From Bacillus glycinifermentans (lineage in GTDB: Bacteria; Bacillota; Bacilli; Bacillales; Bacillaceae), in assembly GCF_001042475.2 (NCBI RefSeq), contig NZ_LECW02000021.1, forward strand, positions 62,001 to 126,000: 64,000 nt of DNA, written 5' to 3'. A program made the position numbers and the translations under genes. The notes under the pieces are model-generated. The model was not told where the DNA came from. It saw only the letters and a list, made by a program, of their open reading frames with translations, and did not search any database. This document shows, piece after piece, positions 9,055 to 18,603 of this stretch (positions within the stretch are counted from its first letter, which is position 1; each line of letters opens with the position of its first letter).

Positions 9055-9087
9055 AAACAAACGACATACTGAGGATGCCGTTTGTTT
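9055..9087 (-). terminator. Hairpin between murB and divIB, possible partial terminator
   Basis: Thirteen-base arms AAACAAACGACAT (9055-9067) and ATGCCGTTTGTTT (9075-9087) pair fully in minus-strand RNA, using one G-U pair. On the plus strand the same site is an A-C mismatch. The trailing U-tract is short, so it may attenuate or stabilise rather than end the operon. It lies about 30 bp after the murB stop and 120 bp before divIB. Confidence 0.5.
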
Positions 9088-9121
9088 TTTGTTACATTAT
9101 ATCATAAGGCGGTCTTGTCGT

Positions 9122-10033
9122 TTACCGTTTTTCTCCGACGATTTCAACTTCTGTGTGCATGTCGATATCGTATTTTTCTTTAATCGTTTTTTGGATAAAC
9201 GCAATCAAATCAAGAACGTCTTTTGCGGTTGCGCCGCCTGCGTTAACGATGAAGTTGCCGTGCATTTCGGAAACCTTTGCTCCGCCGATCTGATGCCCTT
9301 TCAGCCCGGCCTGTTCAACAAGTCTTCCGGCGTGATCCGGCAGGGGATTTCTGAAGATGCTTCCGGCGCAAGGGTTTGAGACAGGCTGCGTTTCCTTCCG
9401 GTAGTCTTTGTTTTTTTGCATTTGTGTGACGATCGCATCGCGCTCTTTTTGTTCGAGCTGCAAAACCGCTTCAAGGCAAATACCCGGCCGCTTGTTCTGC
9501 AGGATTGATGTGCGGTAGCTGAATTCCATCTCTTCGTTCGTCAACCATTCCATCGTCCCGTCTTCAAAGAGAATCAAAGCTTTAACCAAAATCCGGCTGA
9601 TATCTGAGCCGTGGGCGCCGGCGTTCATGTACACCGCTCCCCCGACAGATCCCGGAATGCCTGAAGCAAATTCAAGGCCTGAAAGCCCTTTTTTGCTGAT
9701 GCTCGTAGACAGCCGCACGACGGAATAGCCCCCGCCGACCGTCACCTGCTCGCCGTCGATTTCCATATGATCGAGCCCTGCTCCGAGCTTGATGACGACG
9801 CCCCTAATGCCTTCATCAAGAACGAGAAGGTTTGAGCCTCTGCCGATCGCCCTCCATTGGACGCCATGCTTTTTCACGACTTCCATCGTATCGCGGACGG
9901 CCTGAATGTCCTTTGGAATGACGAGACAATCGGCAGGGCCGCCGATTTTAATCGTCGTATGATTTGCGAGCGGTTCATTTTCCAGAACTTTGCCGACTTG
10001 AAGATCTTTTAATTCTTGTATCACCTTATCCAT
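9122..10033 (-). CDS. murB: UDP-N-acetylenolpyruvoylglucosamine reductase MurB
   Basis: Cytosolic FAD enzyme that reduces UDP-GlcNAc-enolpyruvate to UDP-MurNAc with NADPH, the second committed step of peptidoglycan synthesis. It has 303 residues and is of the type II form found in Bacillus. Visible features are the FAD-binding stretch (IGRGSNLLV near residue 60), the conserved [18 protein letters not shown] region (about 125-140), and the catalytic Ser/Cys-containing [11 protein letters not shown] segment (about 221-231). It lies 28 bp downstream of murG. Confidence 0.98.
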   Translation of the reverse strand: MDKVIQELKDLQVGKVLENEPLANHTTIKIGGPADCLVIPKDIQAVRDTMEVVKKHGVQWRAIGRGSNLLVLDEGIRGVVIKLGAGLDHMEIDGEQVTVGGGYSVVRLSTSISKKGLSGLEFASGIPGSVGGAVYMNAGAHGSDISRILVKALILFEDGTMEWLTNEEMEFSYRTSILQNKRPGICLEAVLQLEQKERDAIVTQMQKNKDYRKETQPVSNPCAGSIFRNPLPDHAGRLVEQAGLKGHQIGGAKVSEMHGNFIVNAGGATAKDVLDLIAFIQKTIKEKYDIDMHTEVEIVGEKR

Positions 10034-10061
10034 CGAAAAACCTCCAAAAACTCTTATAAAC

Positions 10062-11159
10062 TTATTTCGCTTGCTTTAGTTCATTCAATACTTGATACAA
10101 ACGCTGGGCCGCGTCTGGAACACCGAGAGACTTCGTACGCTCGCTCATCTCTTGTAACGTTTTTTCGTCTTGTAAAATATGATCGATCGCCTGAATGAGC
10201 CGCTGTCCATTAAGCTCTGATTCTTTCAAAACGACTGCGGCGTTCCGGTCGCCGAGCGAGCGCGCATTGACTTCCTGGTGGTTGGCCGTAACATACGGGC
10301 TCGGTATCAGGACGCTCGGAATGCCGAGCGCGGTGATTTCGGCGATGGTCGTCGCTCCGGCCCGCGCCACGATGACATCCAGCGCTTTTAAATATTCCGG
10401 CATTTGATGCAAAAACGGTTTGACGGCCATATTTTCGGCCGCACCCTGTTTTTTCAGCTCTTCCGTTACTTTATCATAGTGAACTTCCCCTGTTACATAA
10501 AGAACTTGATAATCCCGTGTTTTGAGCTCCTGCTGCATGCCGATCACAGCTTTGTTAATCGGAGCGGCGCCGCGGCTTCCTCCGAAAATGAGGACCGTTT
10601 TCTTGTTTTCCTGAAGCCCGAGGGACTTCAGAGACTGGGCCCCTTTTATTGAGACGACTTCAGAGGCCCTCGGGTTTCCTGTGAATACAACTTTTTCAGC
10701 CGGAAAATGTGCTTTTGCCTCTTCAAAACAAATGGCTACCTTATCAACATATTTGGATAAAAATTTATTGGTGAGTCCAGGAAGGCTGTTCTGCTCGTGT
10801 ATGATCGTCGGAATTCCCAATTTCGAGGCGGCATATACGACCGGTCCGCACACGTAGCCGCCCGTTCCGATCACCGCATCGGGCTTAAAGCGCTTTAGCT
10901 CCTTCTTGCACTCCTTGACTCCTTTTAAAAACCGCATCACCGTTTTGACATTTTCAAATGAAAGCTTTCGTTTAAAGCCTGTGATGTCAATCGCTTTAAA
11001 CGGGATGTCTTCCCGCTCGACGATATTTTTCTCAAGGCCTTTCTCTGTTCCGATGTACAAAAACTCCACGTCGGGATGGTGCTGTTTGACTTCTTTAATA
11101 AATGCGAGGGCGGGATAAATATGTCCGCCCGTTCCGCCTCCGCTTACAACGATCCGCAT
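10062..11159 (-). CDS. murG: Lipid II synthase MurG
   Basis: Membrane-associated GT28 glycosyltransferase that adds GlcNAc from UDP-GlcNAc to lipid I to give lipid II. It has 365 residues. The N-terminal glycine-rich loop ([13 protein letters not shown]) and second G loop ([11 protein letters not shown] near 195) are present, together with the UDP-sugar site ([15 protein letters not shown], about 265-280). It sits between spoVE and murB; an intercistronic hairpin separates it from spoVE. Confidence 0.98.
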   Translation of the reverse strand: MRIVVSGGGTGGHIYPALAFIKEVKQHHPDVEFLYIGTEKGLEKNIVEREDIPFKAIDITGFKRKLSFENVKTVMRFLKGVKECKKELKRFKPDAVIGTGGYVCGPVVYAASKLGIPTIIHEQNSLPGLTNKFLSKYVDKVAICFEEAKAHFPAEKVVFTGNPRASEVVSIKGAQSLKSLGLQENKKTVLIFGGSRGAAPINKAVIGMQQELKTRDYQVLYVTGEVHYDKVTEELKKQGAAENMAVKPFLHQMPEYLKALDVIVARAGATTIAEITALGIPSVLIPSPYVTANHQEVNARSLGDRNAAVVLKESELNGQRLIQAIDHILQDEKTLQEMSERTKSLGVPDAAQRLYQVLNELKQAK

Positions 11160-11191
11160 CTGGTTTCCCCCTCATTTCTTATGTACATAAC

Positions 11192-11221
11192 GATAACCCT
11201 GCTTTTTCGAACAGGGTTATC
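11192..11221. repeat. Intercistronic hairpin between spoVE and murG
   Basis: Perfect 10-bp arms GATAACCCTG (11192-11201) and CAGGGTTATC (11212-11221) with a 10-base loop. There is no U-tract on the minus strand, so it is unlikely to be a full terminator. It may protect or separate transcripts. Confidence 0.6.
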
Positions 11222-11240
11222 CGGCAAAACGATGTTGACG

Positions 11241-12341
11241 CTAATATCTTGAATACCTGCTGACATTGAGCAGCACGCCGACCGCCATCAGCATCAGGGT
11301 AAGCGATGACCCTCCGTAGCTTAAGAACGGGAGGGTAATGCCTGTTACAGGAATCAATCCGGTTACGACTCCGATATTGATCATCACCTGGATCGCGATC
11401 ATCGAAATGACTCCGACAGCGACGAAACTGCCGTATAAATCGGGCGCGCCCAACGCGATTCTGATGCCTCTCCATAAAAGGACGCTGAAGAGCAGCAGAA
11501 TGAGCGATCCCCCGATAAATCCGAGCTCTTCCGACAGAATCGCAAAAATAAAGTCCGTCTGCGGCTCAGGGAGATAAAAGAATTTTTGCCTGCTCTGGCC
11601 GAGTCCGAGGCCAAAAAGTCCGCCCGGACCGACCGCGTAAAGCGACTGAATGATCTGAAAGCCGCTTCCTAAAGGGTCTTCCCACGGGTTTAAGTAAGAC
11701 GTAATCCTTTTGATCCGGTATGGGGCCGACAGGACGAGGGCGGCAAAGCCGCTGAGGCCGATCAGACCGAGAAACACAAAGTGCGAAATTCTCGCCCCGG
11801 CCACAAAGATCATGACGATGCACGTGCCGACCATGACCGTTCCCGTTCCGAGGTCAGGCTGCATCATGATGATGAGAAACGCGGAAAAGACGATGCCGAG
11901 CGCCGGCACAAAGCCTTTTCTGAACGATGTGATGTTCTTTTGCCTTTCCGATAAAAACTTGGCTAAAAACGCGATCATCGCAAGCTTCATAAATTCGGAC
12001 GGCTGAATGCTGAACGCGCCGACTCCGATCCAGCTCCGCGATCCGTTTCGTTCCATGCCGATCCCCGGAATGAGAACGATGACCAAGAGAAAAAAACAAA
12101 CGATAATCAGGATTTTCGCATACGTCCTCCACGTCCAGTAGTCGACGTTCATAATGAAAAACATGGCGATGATCCCGATGCCGGCAAACAACAGCTGCCG
12201 TTTGGCAAAGAAAAAGGAATCGTCATATTTGTATGTCGCCCATACCGCGCTGGCGCTGTATACCATGATGAGCCCGATTGTTAACAATAATAACGTAATG
12301 ATAACCAGTAAAAAATCCGGTGACGTTTTTTTTGTTTGCAA
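11241..12341 (-). CDS. spoVE: SEDS peptidoglycan polymerase SpoVE
   Basis: SEDS-family lipid II glycosyltransferase for spore cortex synthesis, acting with SpoVD at the engulfed prespore. The start chosen is the TTG at 12341: GGGGTG lies six to eight bases upstream and it gives 366 residues, the remembered B. subtilis length. A TTG at 12356 is also in frame but has no useful ribosome binding site. About ten transmembrane helices are visible, with the SEDS hallmarks NGSRSWIGVG (about 110), QPDLGTG and the C-terminal PFLSYGGSS. It is a paralogue of ftsW at 48006. Confidence 0.96.
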   Translation of the reverse strand: MQTKKTSPDFLLVIITLLLLTIGLIMVYSASAVWATYKYDDSFFFAKRQLLFAGIGIIAMFFIMNVDYWTWRTYAKILIIVCFFLLVIVLIPGIGMERNGSRSWIGVGAFSIQPSEFMKLAMIAFLAKFLSERQKNITSFRKGFVPALGIVFSAFLIIMMQPDLGTGTVMVGTCIVMIFVAGARISHFVFLGLIGLSGFAALVLSAPYRIKRITSYLNPWEDPLGSGFQIIQSLYAVGPGGLFGLGLGQSRQKFFYLPEPQTDFIFAILSEELGFIGGSLILLLFSVLLWRGIRIALGAPDLYGSFVAVGVISMIAIQVMINIGVVTGLIPVTGITLPFLSYGGSSLTLMLMAVGVLLNVSRYSRY

Positions 12342-12395
12342 AGCCGAACACCCCAAGCTTCATTTCTTTGGGCTTTCAGACTAAAAGACAAGCCC

Positions 12396-13751
12396 TTATT
12401 TAAGCATATGCACGGCGTTTACAAACATGTCACCACGTTCTTCAAATGTTTTGTACTGATCCCAGCTTGCGCATGCCGGTGACAGAAGAATGACATCTCC
12501 TTCGTCTGACAGGCTGAACGCCGCAGATGCTGCTTGTTCAACATTATCGACACGTTTAACCTGTTGTATTCCCAAATCCTCAGCCAGCTTCTCAAACTTC
12601 GGCGCTGTTTCGCCGAATGTGATGATCGCTTTAACAGAAGACATGTGCGGCTTTAATTCGTCAAATTCGTTTCCGCGGTCAAGCCCTCCCGCAAGCAAAA
12701 TCACCGGTTTTTCAAAGGATGACAGCGCCTTTTTCGTCGCGAGGATGTTCGTCGCTTTGCTGTCATTGTAAAACGTTCTGTTTTGAATCGTGGCCACGTA
12801 CTGCATTCTGTGCTTAACCCCTGTAAAGCTTGTCAGCACTCGGCGGATCGCCTCATTGGAAACTCCCGCCGTTTTGACGATGCACACTGCGGCCAAAATG
12901 TTCTCAAGATTGTGCTCGCCCGGCAGCACGACATCTTTCAGCGGCATCACCTGCTGATCGTTAAACATGATCATTCCGTCTTTAACGCAGGCTCCCTGTT
13001 CGAGCTCTTGTCTGACAGAGAAGCAGACCTTTTCCGCTTTTGAACACTCGGCGAGCCTCACAACGGTATCATCGTCCAAATTGACAACGGCAACGTCTGT
13101 TTCCGATTGATTTCGGTATATCTGCTGCTTGGCAAGTTCATAATTCTCCCGTGAATGGTGATAATCAAGGTGGGCGTCAAATACGTTTAATAATAAACCG
13201 ATTTTCGGCCTGAATTGATACGTCCCCATCAATTGAAAAGAGGAAAGCTCTGTAACGATCCATTCGTTCCCTTTCGTCCGGTTAGCCACCTCGCTCGCCG
13301 CCGTTCCGATATTTCCCGCGACAAGCGCTTTTTTGGAATCGGCTTTCAGCATTTCATAAACAAGCGTTGTCGTTGTCGTTTTTCCGTTTGAACCCGTAAT
13401 GCCGATGAACGGCGCATCGGTCAGATGATACGCGAGCTCGACCTCCGTCCAGACGGGGATGTTTCTATTCAGCGCTTCCTCGACCATCGGGTTTTCATAG
13501 CGAATGCCCGGATTTTTAATCAGGATGCTGATGGAATGGAGGTCGAACAGCTCCGTCGGATGGGAGCCGCAGATGACTTCGACCCCTTTTCCGGCAAGAA
13601 TCTGGGCCTCCTCGTTTTCTTCAAAAGGCTTTTGGTCGTTCACCACAACGTGTACGCCTCTTTCATGCAGGATCGAAGCAGCCGCATATCCGCTTTTTGC
13701 CAGTCCCAAAACTAGGACGTTTTGATTTTGTAATAAATCTTGAGTATCCAC
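12396..13751 (-). CDS. murD: UDP-N-acetylmuramoylalanine--D-glutamate ligase MurD
   Basis: Cytosolic ATP-dependent ligase adding D-Glu to UDP-MurNAc-L-Ala. It has 451 residues, beginning at a GTG directly after the mraY stop. Domains in order are UDP-binding Rossmann (about 10-100), ATPase with the Mur P-loop [12 protein letters not shown] (near 115-126), and a C-terminal ligase domain starting near the conserved HRMQ. The conserved DSKATN motif is near 320. It is in an operon with murE, mraY and spoVE. Confidence 0.98.
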   Translation of the reverse strand: MDTQDLLQNQNVLVLGLAKSGYAAASILHERGVHVVVNDQKPFEENEEAQILAGKGVEVICGSHPTELFDLHSISILIKNPGIRYENPMVEEALNRNIPVWTEVELAYHLTDAPFIGITGSNGKTTTTTLVYEMLKADSKKALVAGNIGTAASEVANRTKGNEWIVTELSSFQLMGTYQFRPKIGLLLNVFDAHLDYHHSRENYELAKQQIYRNQSETDVAVVNLDDDTVVRLAECSKAEKVCFSVRQELEQGACVKDGMIMFNDQQVMPLKDVVLPGEHNLENILAAVCIVKTAGVSNEAIRRVLTSFTGVKHRMQYVATIQNRTFYNDSKATNILATKKALSSFEKPVILLAGGLDRGNEFDELKPHMSSVKAIITFGETAPKFEKLAEDLGIQQVKRVDNVEQAASAAFSLSDEGDVILLSPACASWDQYKTFEERGDMFVNAVHMLK

Positions 13752-14726
13752 TTATAACCACACCTCGATGTATATTCCTAAGACGGCAAGCAGAAGACCC
13801 GCTGTCCAAAATGTGACGACAACTCTCCACTCCGACCAGCCCACAAGCTCATAATGATGATGAAGCGGGCTCATTTTAAAGATTCGTTTACCTGTCGTTT
13901 TAAACGAGATTACCTGCAAGATGACAGAAAGGGTTTCGATGACGAATACACCGCCGATGATCACGAGCAGAATTTCGAGCTTCGTTAAAATCGCAACCGT
14001 CACGATCGCGCCGCCAAGGGCAAGCGATCCCGTATCTCCCATGAAGACCTTCGCGGGATGGGCATTGAAGACAAGGAAGCCTAAAACAGCCCCGACGACG
14101 GCAACCGAGAAAATCGCGACATCGTATTGCGACTGATTCCATGCCAAAATTGCAAATGCTCCGAAAGCAATCGCCGCTGTCCCGGACAAAAGCCCGTCAA
14201 GCCCGTCTGTCAAGTTGACGGCGTTTGAGCCGCCCACAAGCATAAAGATCACAAGGATCGGATAAACAAAGCCGAGATCAAACGATACGTCCGTGCCCGG
14301 AATGCGGATGTCCGTCGGCAGCCCCTGAGCATAATAGACGGCGTAGAACACGGCGGCAATCACGATTTGCCCGATGAGCTTTTGCTTTGACGTAAGGCCG
14401 AGGTTCCGCTTCATCGCAACTTTTATATAATCATCCAAAAAGCCGAGCAGTCCGTACCCAACCGTAACAAACAGCAGCATGAACATATTCATGCTGACTT
14501 CGGAAAATTTGATCGTCATGGCAATCGTTGTGATGATGATCGATATGATGATCATCACGCCGCCCATCGTCGGCGTACCCGATTTTTTCTGGTGGGACTT
14601 CGGCCCTTCCTCGCGGATGCTCTGACCGAATTTCAGCCTTCTTAAAAACGGGATAAACACCGGAGACAAAACAACGCTGATTAAAAAGCCGATGATGATC
14701 GTAAACAAAATCACTTGTTCAAGCAT
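13752..14726 (-). CDS. mraY: Phospho-N-acetylmuramoyl-pentapeptide transferase MraY
   Basis: Polytopic enzyme that transfers phospho-MurNAc-pentapeptide to undecaprenyl phosphate, giving lipid I at the inner membrane face. It has 324 residues and about ten transmembrane helices. Conserved acidic motifs are present: GFLDDYIK (about 95-102), NLTDGLDGL (about 170-178) and the SPLHHHYE histidine cluster (about 284-291). AAGGAGAG lies just before the ATG. It follows murE after a 133-bp gap in which I see nothing else, and its stop abuts murD. Confidence 0.98.
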   Translation of the reverse strand: MLEQVILFTIIIGFLISVVLSPVFIPFLRRLKFGQSIREEGPKSHQKKSGTPTMGGVMIIISIIITTIAMTIKFSEVSMNMFMLLFVTVGYGLLGFLDDYIKVAMKRNLGLTSKQKLIGQIVIAAVFYAVYYAQGLPTDIRIPGTDVSFDLGFVYPILVIFMLVGGSNAVNLTDGLDGLLSGTAAIAFGAFAILAWNQSQYDVAIFSVAVVGAVLGFLVFNAHPAKVFMGDTGSLALGGAIVTVAILTKLEILLVIIGGVFVIETLSVILQVISFKTTGKRIFKMSPLHHHYELVGWSEWRVVVTFWTAGLLLAVLGIYIEVWL

Positions 14727-14859
14727 TGTTCTTCTCTCCTTCCCCGATTTTTAAGAAACAGCATACGCATTTATCATATTCACCGTTTTTTTTCATATGT
14801 TGATTTATTTTAAACGCATCCATCACTTTAACAACTCTTTCCTCTAGATCTTTTTCGTT

Positions 14860-16326
14860 TTATTTCAGCTCAAGAACAGCTCGTTTCGCCACTTCGGCAT
14901 CGTCAAAGTCGAAGGTCTCGCCGCCGATTTGCTGATAGGTTTCATGGCCTTTGCCGGCGATGAGGACAACGTCGCCTTTTTTGGCGTTTGCGATTGCGAA
15001 AAAGATCGCCTGCTCGCGGTTGACGATGCTGTGATAATAAGCGCCTTTGACCCCTTCTTCCATGTCGCGCAAAATCGCGAGCGGATCCTCGCTTCTCGGG
15101 TTGTCGGCTGTAAAGACCGGCTCATCCGCCAATTCAGCGGCGATTTTCGCCATTTTCGGGCGCTTCGTTTTATCGCGGTCGCCCCCGCAGCCGACGACGA
15201 CAAACAGCTTTCCTTCCGTAAGGCCCCTGCACGTATTCAGGACGTTTTCAAGGCTGTCCGGCGTATGGGCGTAGTCGACGATCACCGGAAAGTCCTGTCC
15301 GGCATCAACGAGTTCAAATCTTCCCCTGACGCCTTTTAAGCCCTTAATCGCTTCGACAATCACGGAAAACGGAATATCCGCAGCGAAGCCGATCGCTGCC
15401 GCCGTCAGCACGTTATACACGTTAAACAGGCCGACGAGCGGGATCGTCACCCGTTCCGTCCCTTTCGGCGTCACGAGATCAAAGGTTGTCCCTTTCGGGG
15501 CCATCTCGATATTGTCTGCCATGATATCGGCGCGATTGGAGATTCCGTAAGTCAGAAGATGGGCTGACGTGACCTGGGCAAAGTATTCTGAAGCGGGATC
15601 ATCTGCATTTAACACGGCCCACTTCGGACGTTCGTGGTTAAAAGAACCGCCGAGCTGTGAGAAAAGAAGGCTTTTCGCATGCTTGTATTCGTCCATTGTC
15701 TGATGATAATCGAGGTGATCCTGCGTCAGGTTGGTAAAAGCGGCGATATCGTAATCACAGCCGTGCACCCGGCCCATATGAAGAGCGTGTGAAGAAACTT
15801 CCATAATGGCTGTATCCACTTCGCGGTCAACCATTTTTTTGAACGTTTTTTGGAGAGTTACGCTTTCAGGCGTCGTATTTTTCACATCGAATGTCTCATC
15901 GTTGATCTTCGTGTACATCGTGCCGATCAGGCCCGTCTTGCAGCCCGCTTTTCTGAAGATTTCTTCAGCCATGTGGGACGTCGACGTCTTCCCGTTCGTG
16001 CCGGTGATGCCGACGAGTCTGAGCCGCTTGGTCGGCTGGCCGTAGAAGGCATCGGAAAGCACGGCAAGCGCCCTCTTCGATTGGCGGACGATAATCACGG
16101 GAACATCGGCATCGACCTGCCTTTCGGCCACGATCGCCGCCGCTCCTTTATCAGCGGCCTGCCGGACGTAGTCGTGCCCGTCGACTGTATATCCTTTTAT
16201 ACAAACAAAAAGACTTCCTGTCTTGACTTCCCTGGAATCCATTTCGATCGAAGTAATGTCAGGGTCTTCTTGTCCTTTATAGGAAGGTTCGTTTTTTAAG
16301 TATGTAAGAAGCTTCGTTAATTTCAT
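14860..16326 (-). CDS. murE: UDP-MurNAc-tripeptide synthetase MurE
   Basis: Cytosolic ligase adding meso-diaminopimelate to UDP-MurNAc-L-Ala-D-Glu. It has 488 residues. The P-loop [11 protein letters not shown] is near 110. The DNPR motif (about 405-408) that selects meso-DAP over lysine is present, fitting a Bacillus A1-gamma wall. The C-terminal KGHETYQ region is intact. It follows spoVD after 204 bp containing a strong hairpin, so it may have its own start of transcription. Confidence 0.98.
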   Translation of the reverse strand: MKLTKLLTYLKNEPSYKGQEDPDITSIEMDSREVKTGSLFVCIKGYTVDGHDYVRQAADKGAAAIVAERQVDADVPVIIVRQSKRALAVLSDAFYGQPTKRLRLVGITGTNGKTSTSHMAEEIFRKAGCKTGLIGTMYTKINDETFDVKNTTPESVTLQKTFKKMVDREVDTAIMEVSSHALHMGRVHGCDYDIAAFTNLTQDHLDYHQTMDEYKHAKSLLFSQLGGSFNHERPKWAVLNADDPASEYFAQVTSAHLLTYGISNRADIMADNIEMAPKGTTFDLVTPKGTERVTIPLVGLFNVYNVLTAAAIGFAADIPFSVIVEAIKGLKGVRGRFELVDAGQDFPVIVDYAHTPDSLENVLNTCRGLTEGKLFVVVGCGGDRDKTKRPKMAKIAAELADEPVFTADNPRSEDPLAILRDMEEGVKGAYYHSIVNREQAIFFAIANAKKGDVVLIAGKGHETYQQIGGETFDFDDAEVAKRAVLELK

Positions 16327-16475
16327 TGTATCAAACCTCTCGCGTTCTATTGGATCTCATTCGCTGTCCCGTTTTTAACGGTTTGCGCCCACTTAAGGTG
16401 CGCCAGACATACAGTTCATATTTTAGCGCAAAAAAGAGGAGACATCCAGCTAATCCTTTAAAATCTATGCATTTT

Positions 16476-16518
16476 TTGAAAAACGGGCAACCGCTGAGAA
16501 AGCCGGCTGCCGTTTTTG
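16476..16518 (-). terminator. Hairpin terminator after spoVD
   Basis: Arms around AAAAACGGGCAACCG and CGGCTGCCGTTTTT pair across a short loop with U-rich flanks on both strands. It lies just past the spoVD stop at 16531 and would terminate spoVD transcripts before murE, at least partly. Confidence 0.7.
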
Positions 16519-16530
16519 TCTATCGTTATA

Positions 16531-18465
16531 TTAATCTTGGTCGTCAAGATATATACGGATCGTCGAACCTTCTTTTACCTTCTCGCCCGGTTTCGGCGAT
16601 TGCTGAACGACGACGTCCCCTTTCCCCGATGCTTTCAGGTTGAGGTTGATGAGCAGCGGTTCAAGCTCTGTCACAGACAGCCCTATAAGGTTCGGGACTT
16701 CCACCAGTTTTTTGTCCAGCCATTGGTACTTGCGTTCAATTTGGTCTTTTCGCTTTTCGATGCCGAGCTGCGGGAGGCTGTCTCTCATAATATTGCCGAC
16801 GATCGGAGCCGCGACGGTACCCCCGAATTGAATCGTTCCTTTCGGATTATCGACGGCAACGTACACGACGATGCCCGGATCGTCAGAAGGCGCAGTGCCG
16901 ATAAATGAAACGATATGGTTGTTTTTCAAGTACTTGCCGTCTTTAACTTTTTGCGCGGTACCCGTTTTGCCGCCGACGCGGTAGCCGTCGACAAACGCGT
17001 TCCGTCCCGTCCCTTGGGCGACGACGCTCTCGAGCGCATAGCGGATTTGTTTGGACGTTTCTTCAGAGATGACCTTCTTTTTCGGCATCGGCGTCTGTTT
17101 TTTGACGGTTTGTTTTGTGGCTGGATCGATCCATTCTTTCGCGATGTACGGCGTGTACAGCGTTCCTCCGTTGACCGCCGCTGATACGGCTGCAACCTGC
17201 TGAATCGGCGTCACTGATACGCCCTGCCCGAAGGCTGTTGTCGCCTGTTCGACGGGGCCGACGCGGTCAAGCGGGAACAAAATGCCTGTACCTTCCCCCT
17301 GAAGGTCGATCCCGGTTTTTTTGCCAAAGCCGAAATCTTTAATGTAGCTGAACAGCTTATCCTTGCCGAGCCGCTGGCCGAGCTCGACAAAGCCCGGGTT
17401 GCACGAATTTTGGACGACTTCGAGAAACGACTGTGATCCGTGCCCGCCCCGCTTCCAGCATTTCAGCCTCGCCCCGTCCACTTCAACAGATCCTTTATCG
17501 TAGAAATGATCTTTCTGCAGATTGACTTTTTGCTCTTCAAGGGCTGCCGCAAGCGTAATGATCTTAAATGTCGACCCCGGTTCGTACGTGCTCCATACCG
17601 GCAAATTCCGGTTATAGATTTTCGGATCGACAGATTTATAGTTTGCCGGATCAAAATCCGGCCTGCTCACCATCGCCAAAATCTCGCCGTTTTTCGGATT
17701 CATCGCAACGCCGACCATCCCGTCCGGGTTGTATTTGGCTTCAGCGATGTCAAACTCGCGCTCCATGATCGTCTGCACCCGCGAATCGATCGTCAGCTTC
17801 ATATCGAGACCGTCTTTTGGCGGCGTATAGTCATCAGCTTCGCCCGGCATTCTTTTTCCTTTTGCATCAGAGTAAAACTTCACATAGCCTTTTTCGCCCT
17901 TCAGCTCGTCATCGTAAAACGCTTCAAGTCCAAGCAGCCCCTGGTTGTCGATCCCCGCAAAGCCGAGAACGTGGGACAGATAGCTGCCGAACGGATAATG
18001 GCGGATGCTGTCTTCTGCGATATACACGCCTTTTAAATTCAAATCCCTGACTTCTTTTGCCTTTTCGTGTGATATTTTCCGCCCTTCCGGATTGATCCTT
18101 TCAATGGAAGTTTTTTTCGTCACGTGTTTGTACGCTTTTTCCTCTGACATATTTAGAACATTGGCCAGCAGTTTGCTCGTTCTGATCGGGTTGTCGACCT
18201 GCTTCGGAACGACCAAAACAGACGGCGCGCTTTGATTTGTCGCAAGCTTGACCCCGTTCCGGTCAAGAATTTCCCCGCGTTCCGGTTCAAATGGGAGATT
18301 CCGGCTCCACGAATCCTTTGCCAAAGACGTCAGCTTATCTCCCAGCACAAATTGAACATATCCGAGCCTTGTATCGATAATCAAAAAGATGATCACGCCA
18401 AAAATCAGAACAAAAATTAAGCGTTTTCTGACAGTCACATTAGAAACGCGCAAGGGACCGTTCAC
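16531..18465 (-). CDS. spoVD: Sporulation-specific penicillin-binding protein SpoVD
   Basis: Class B transpeptidase needed for spore cortex synthesis; partner of SpoVE. It has 644 residues. An N-terminal transmembrane anchor (about 13-32) leads to the dimerisation region and the transpeptidase domain with active-site Ser298 in PGSTFK, an SxN motif (SCN) and KTG in GGKTGTAQ. One C-terminal PASTA domain ends the protein, against two in PbpB. In B. subtilis it is transcribed by sigma-E; a possible site lies upstream. It arose as a paralogue of pbpB next door. Confidence 0.97.
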   Translation of the reverse strand: MNGPLRVSNVTVRKRLIFVLIFGVIIFLIIDTRLGYVQFVLGDKLTSLAKDSWSRNLPFEPERGEILDRNGVKLATNQSAPSVLVVPKQVDNPIRTSKLLANVLNMSEEKAYKHVTKKTSIERINPEGRKISHEKAKEVRDLNLKGVYIAEDSIRHYPFGSYLSHVLGFAGIDNQGLLGLEAFYDDELKGEKGYVKFYSDAKGKRMPGEADDYTPPKDGLDMKLTIDSRVQTIMEREFDIAEAKYNPDGMVGVAMNPKNGEILAMVSRPDFDPANYKSVDPKIYNRNLPVWSTYEPGSTFKIITLAAALEEQKVNLQKDHFYDKGSVEVDGARLKCWKRGGHGSQSFLEVVQNSCNPGFVELGQRLGKDKLFSYIKDFGFGKKTGIDLQGEGTGILFPLDRVGPVEQATTAFGQGVSVTPIQQVAAVSAAVNGGTLYTPYIAKEWIDPATKQTVKKQTPMPKKKVISEETSKQIRYALESVVAQGTGRNAFVDGYRVGGKTGTAQKVKDGKYLKNNHIVSFIGTAPSDDPGIVVYVAVDNPKGTIQFGGTVAAPIVGNIMRDSLPQLGIEKRKDQIERKYQWLDKKLVEVPNLIGLSVTELEPLLINLNLKASGKGDVVVQQSPKPGEKVKEGSTIRIYLDDQD

Positions 18466-18485
18466 TCCTTATATAGGCTTGTTTC

Positions 18486-18514
18486 ATTTTATGCTTTGGA
18501 GCGTTTTGATAGAA
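18486..18514 (-). promoter_or_regulatory. Candidate sigma-E promoter for spoVD
   Basis: On the minus strand TTCTATC (18508-18514), 14 bp, CATAAAAT (18486-18493). The -10 resembles the sigma-E CATACAAT; the -35 is a weaker match. The same TCTATC-N14-CATA layout occurs upstream of gerR at 26640, another gene known to be sigma-E dependent in B. subtilis. Confidence 0.4.
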
Positions 18515-18564
18515 CGGCCTCGTTTTCTCTATTTTCGGACCAGGCGCCGCCTCTTGCAATATAG

Positions 18565-18592
18565 AAGGCTATCGACCTTAGCCGACAGCCTT
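18565..18592. repeat. Hairpin between pbpB and spoVD
   Basis: Arms AAGGCTATCG (18565-18574) and CGACAGCCTT (18583-18592) pair with one mismatch or wobble across an 8-base loop. U-tracts are poor on both strands, so it is a weak terminator of pbpB at best. Confidence 0.5.
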
Positions 18593-18603
18593 TTAGATTT
18601 GCT

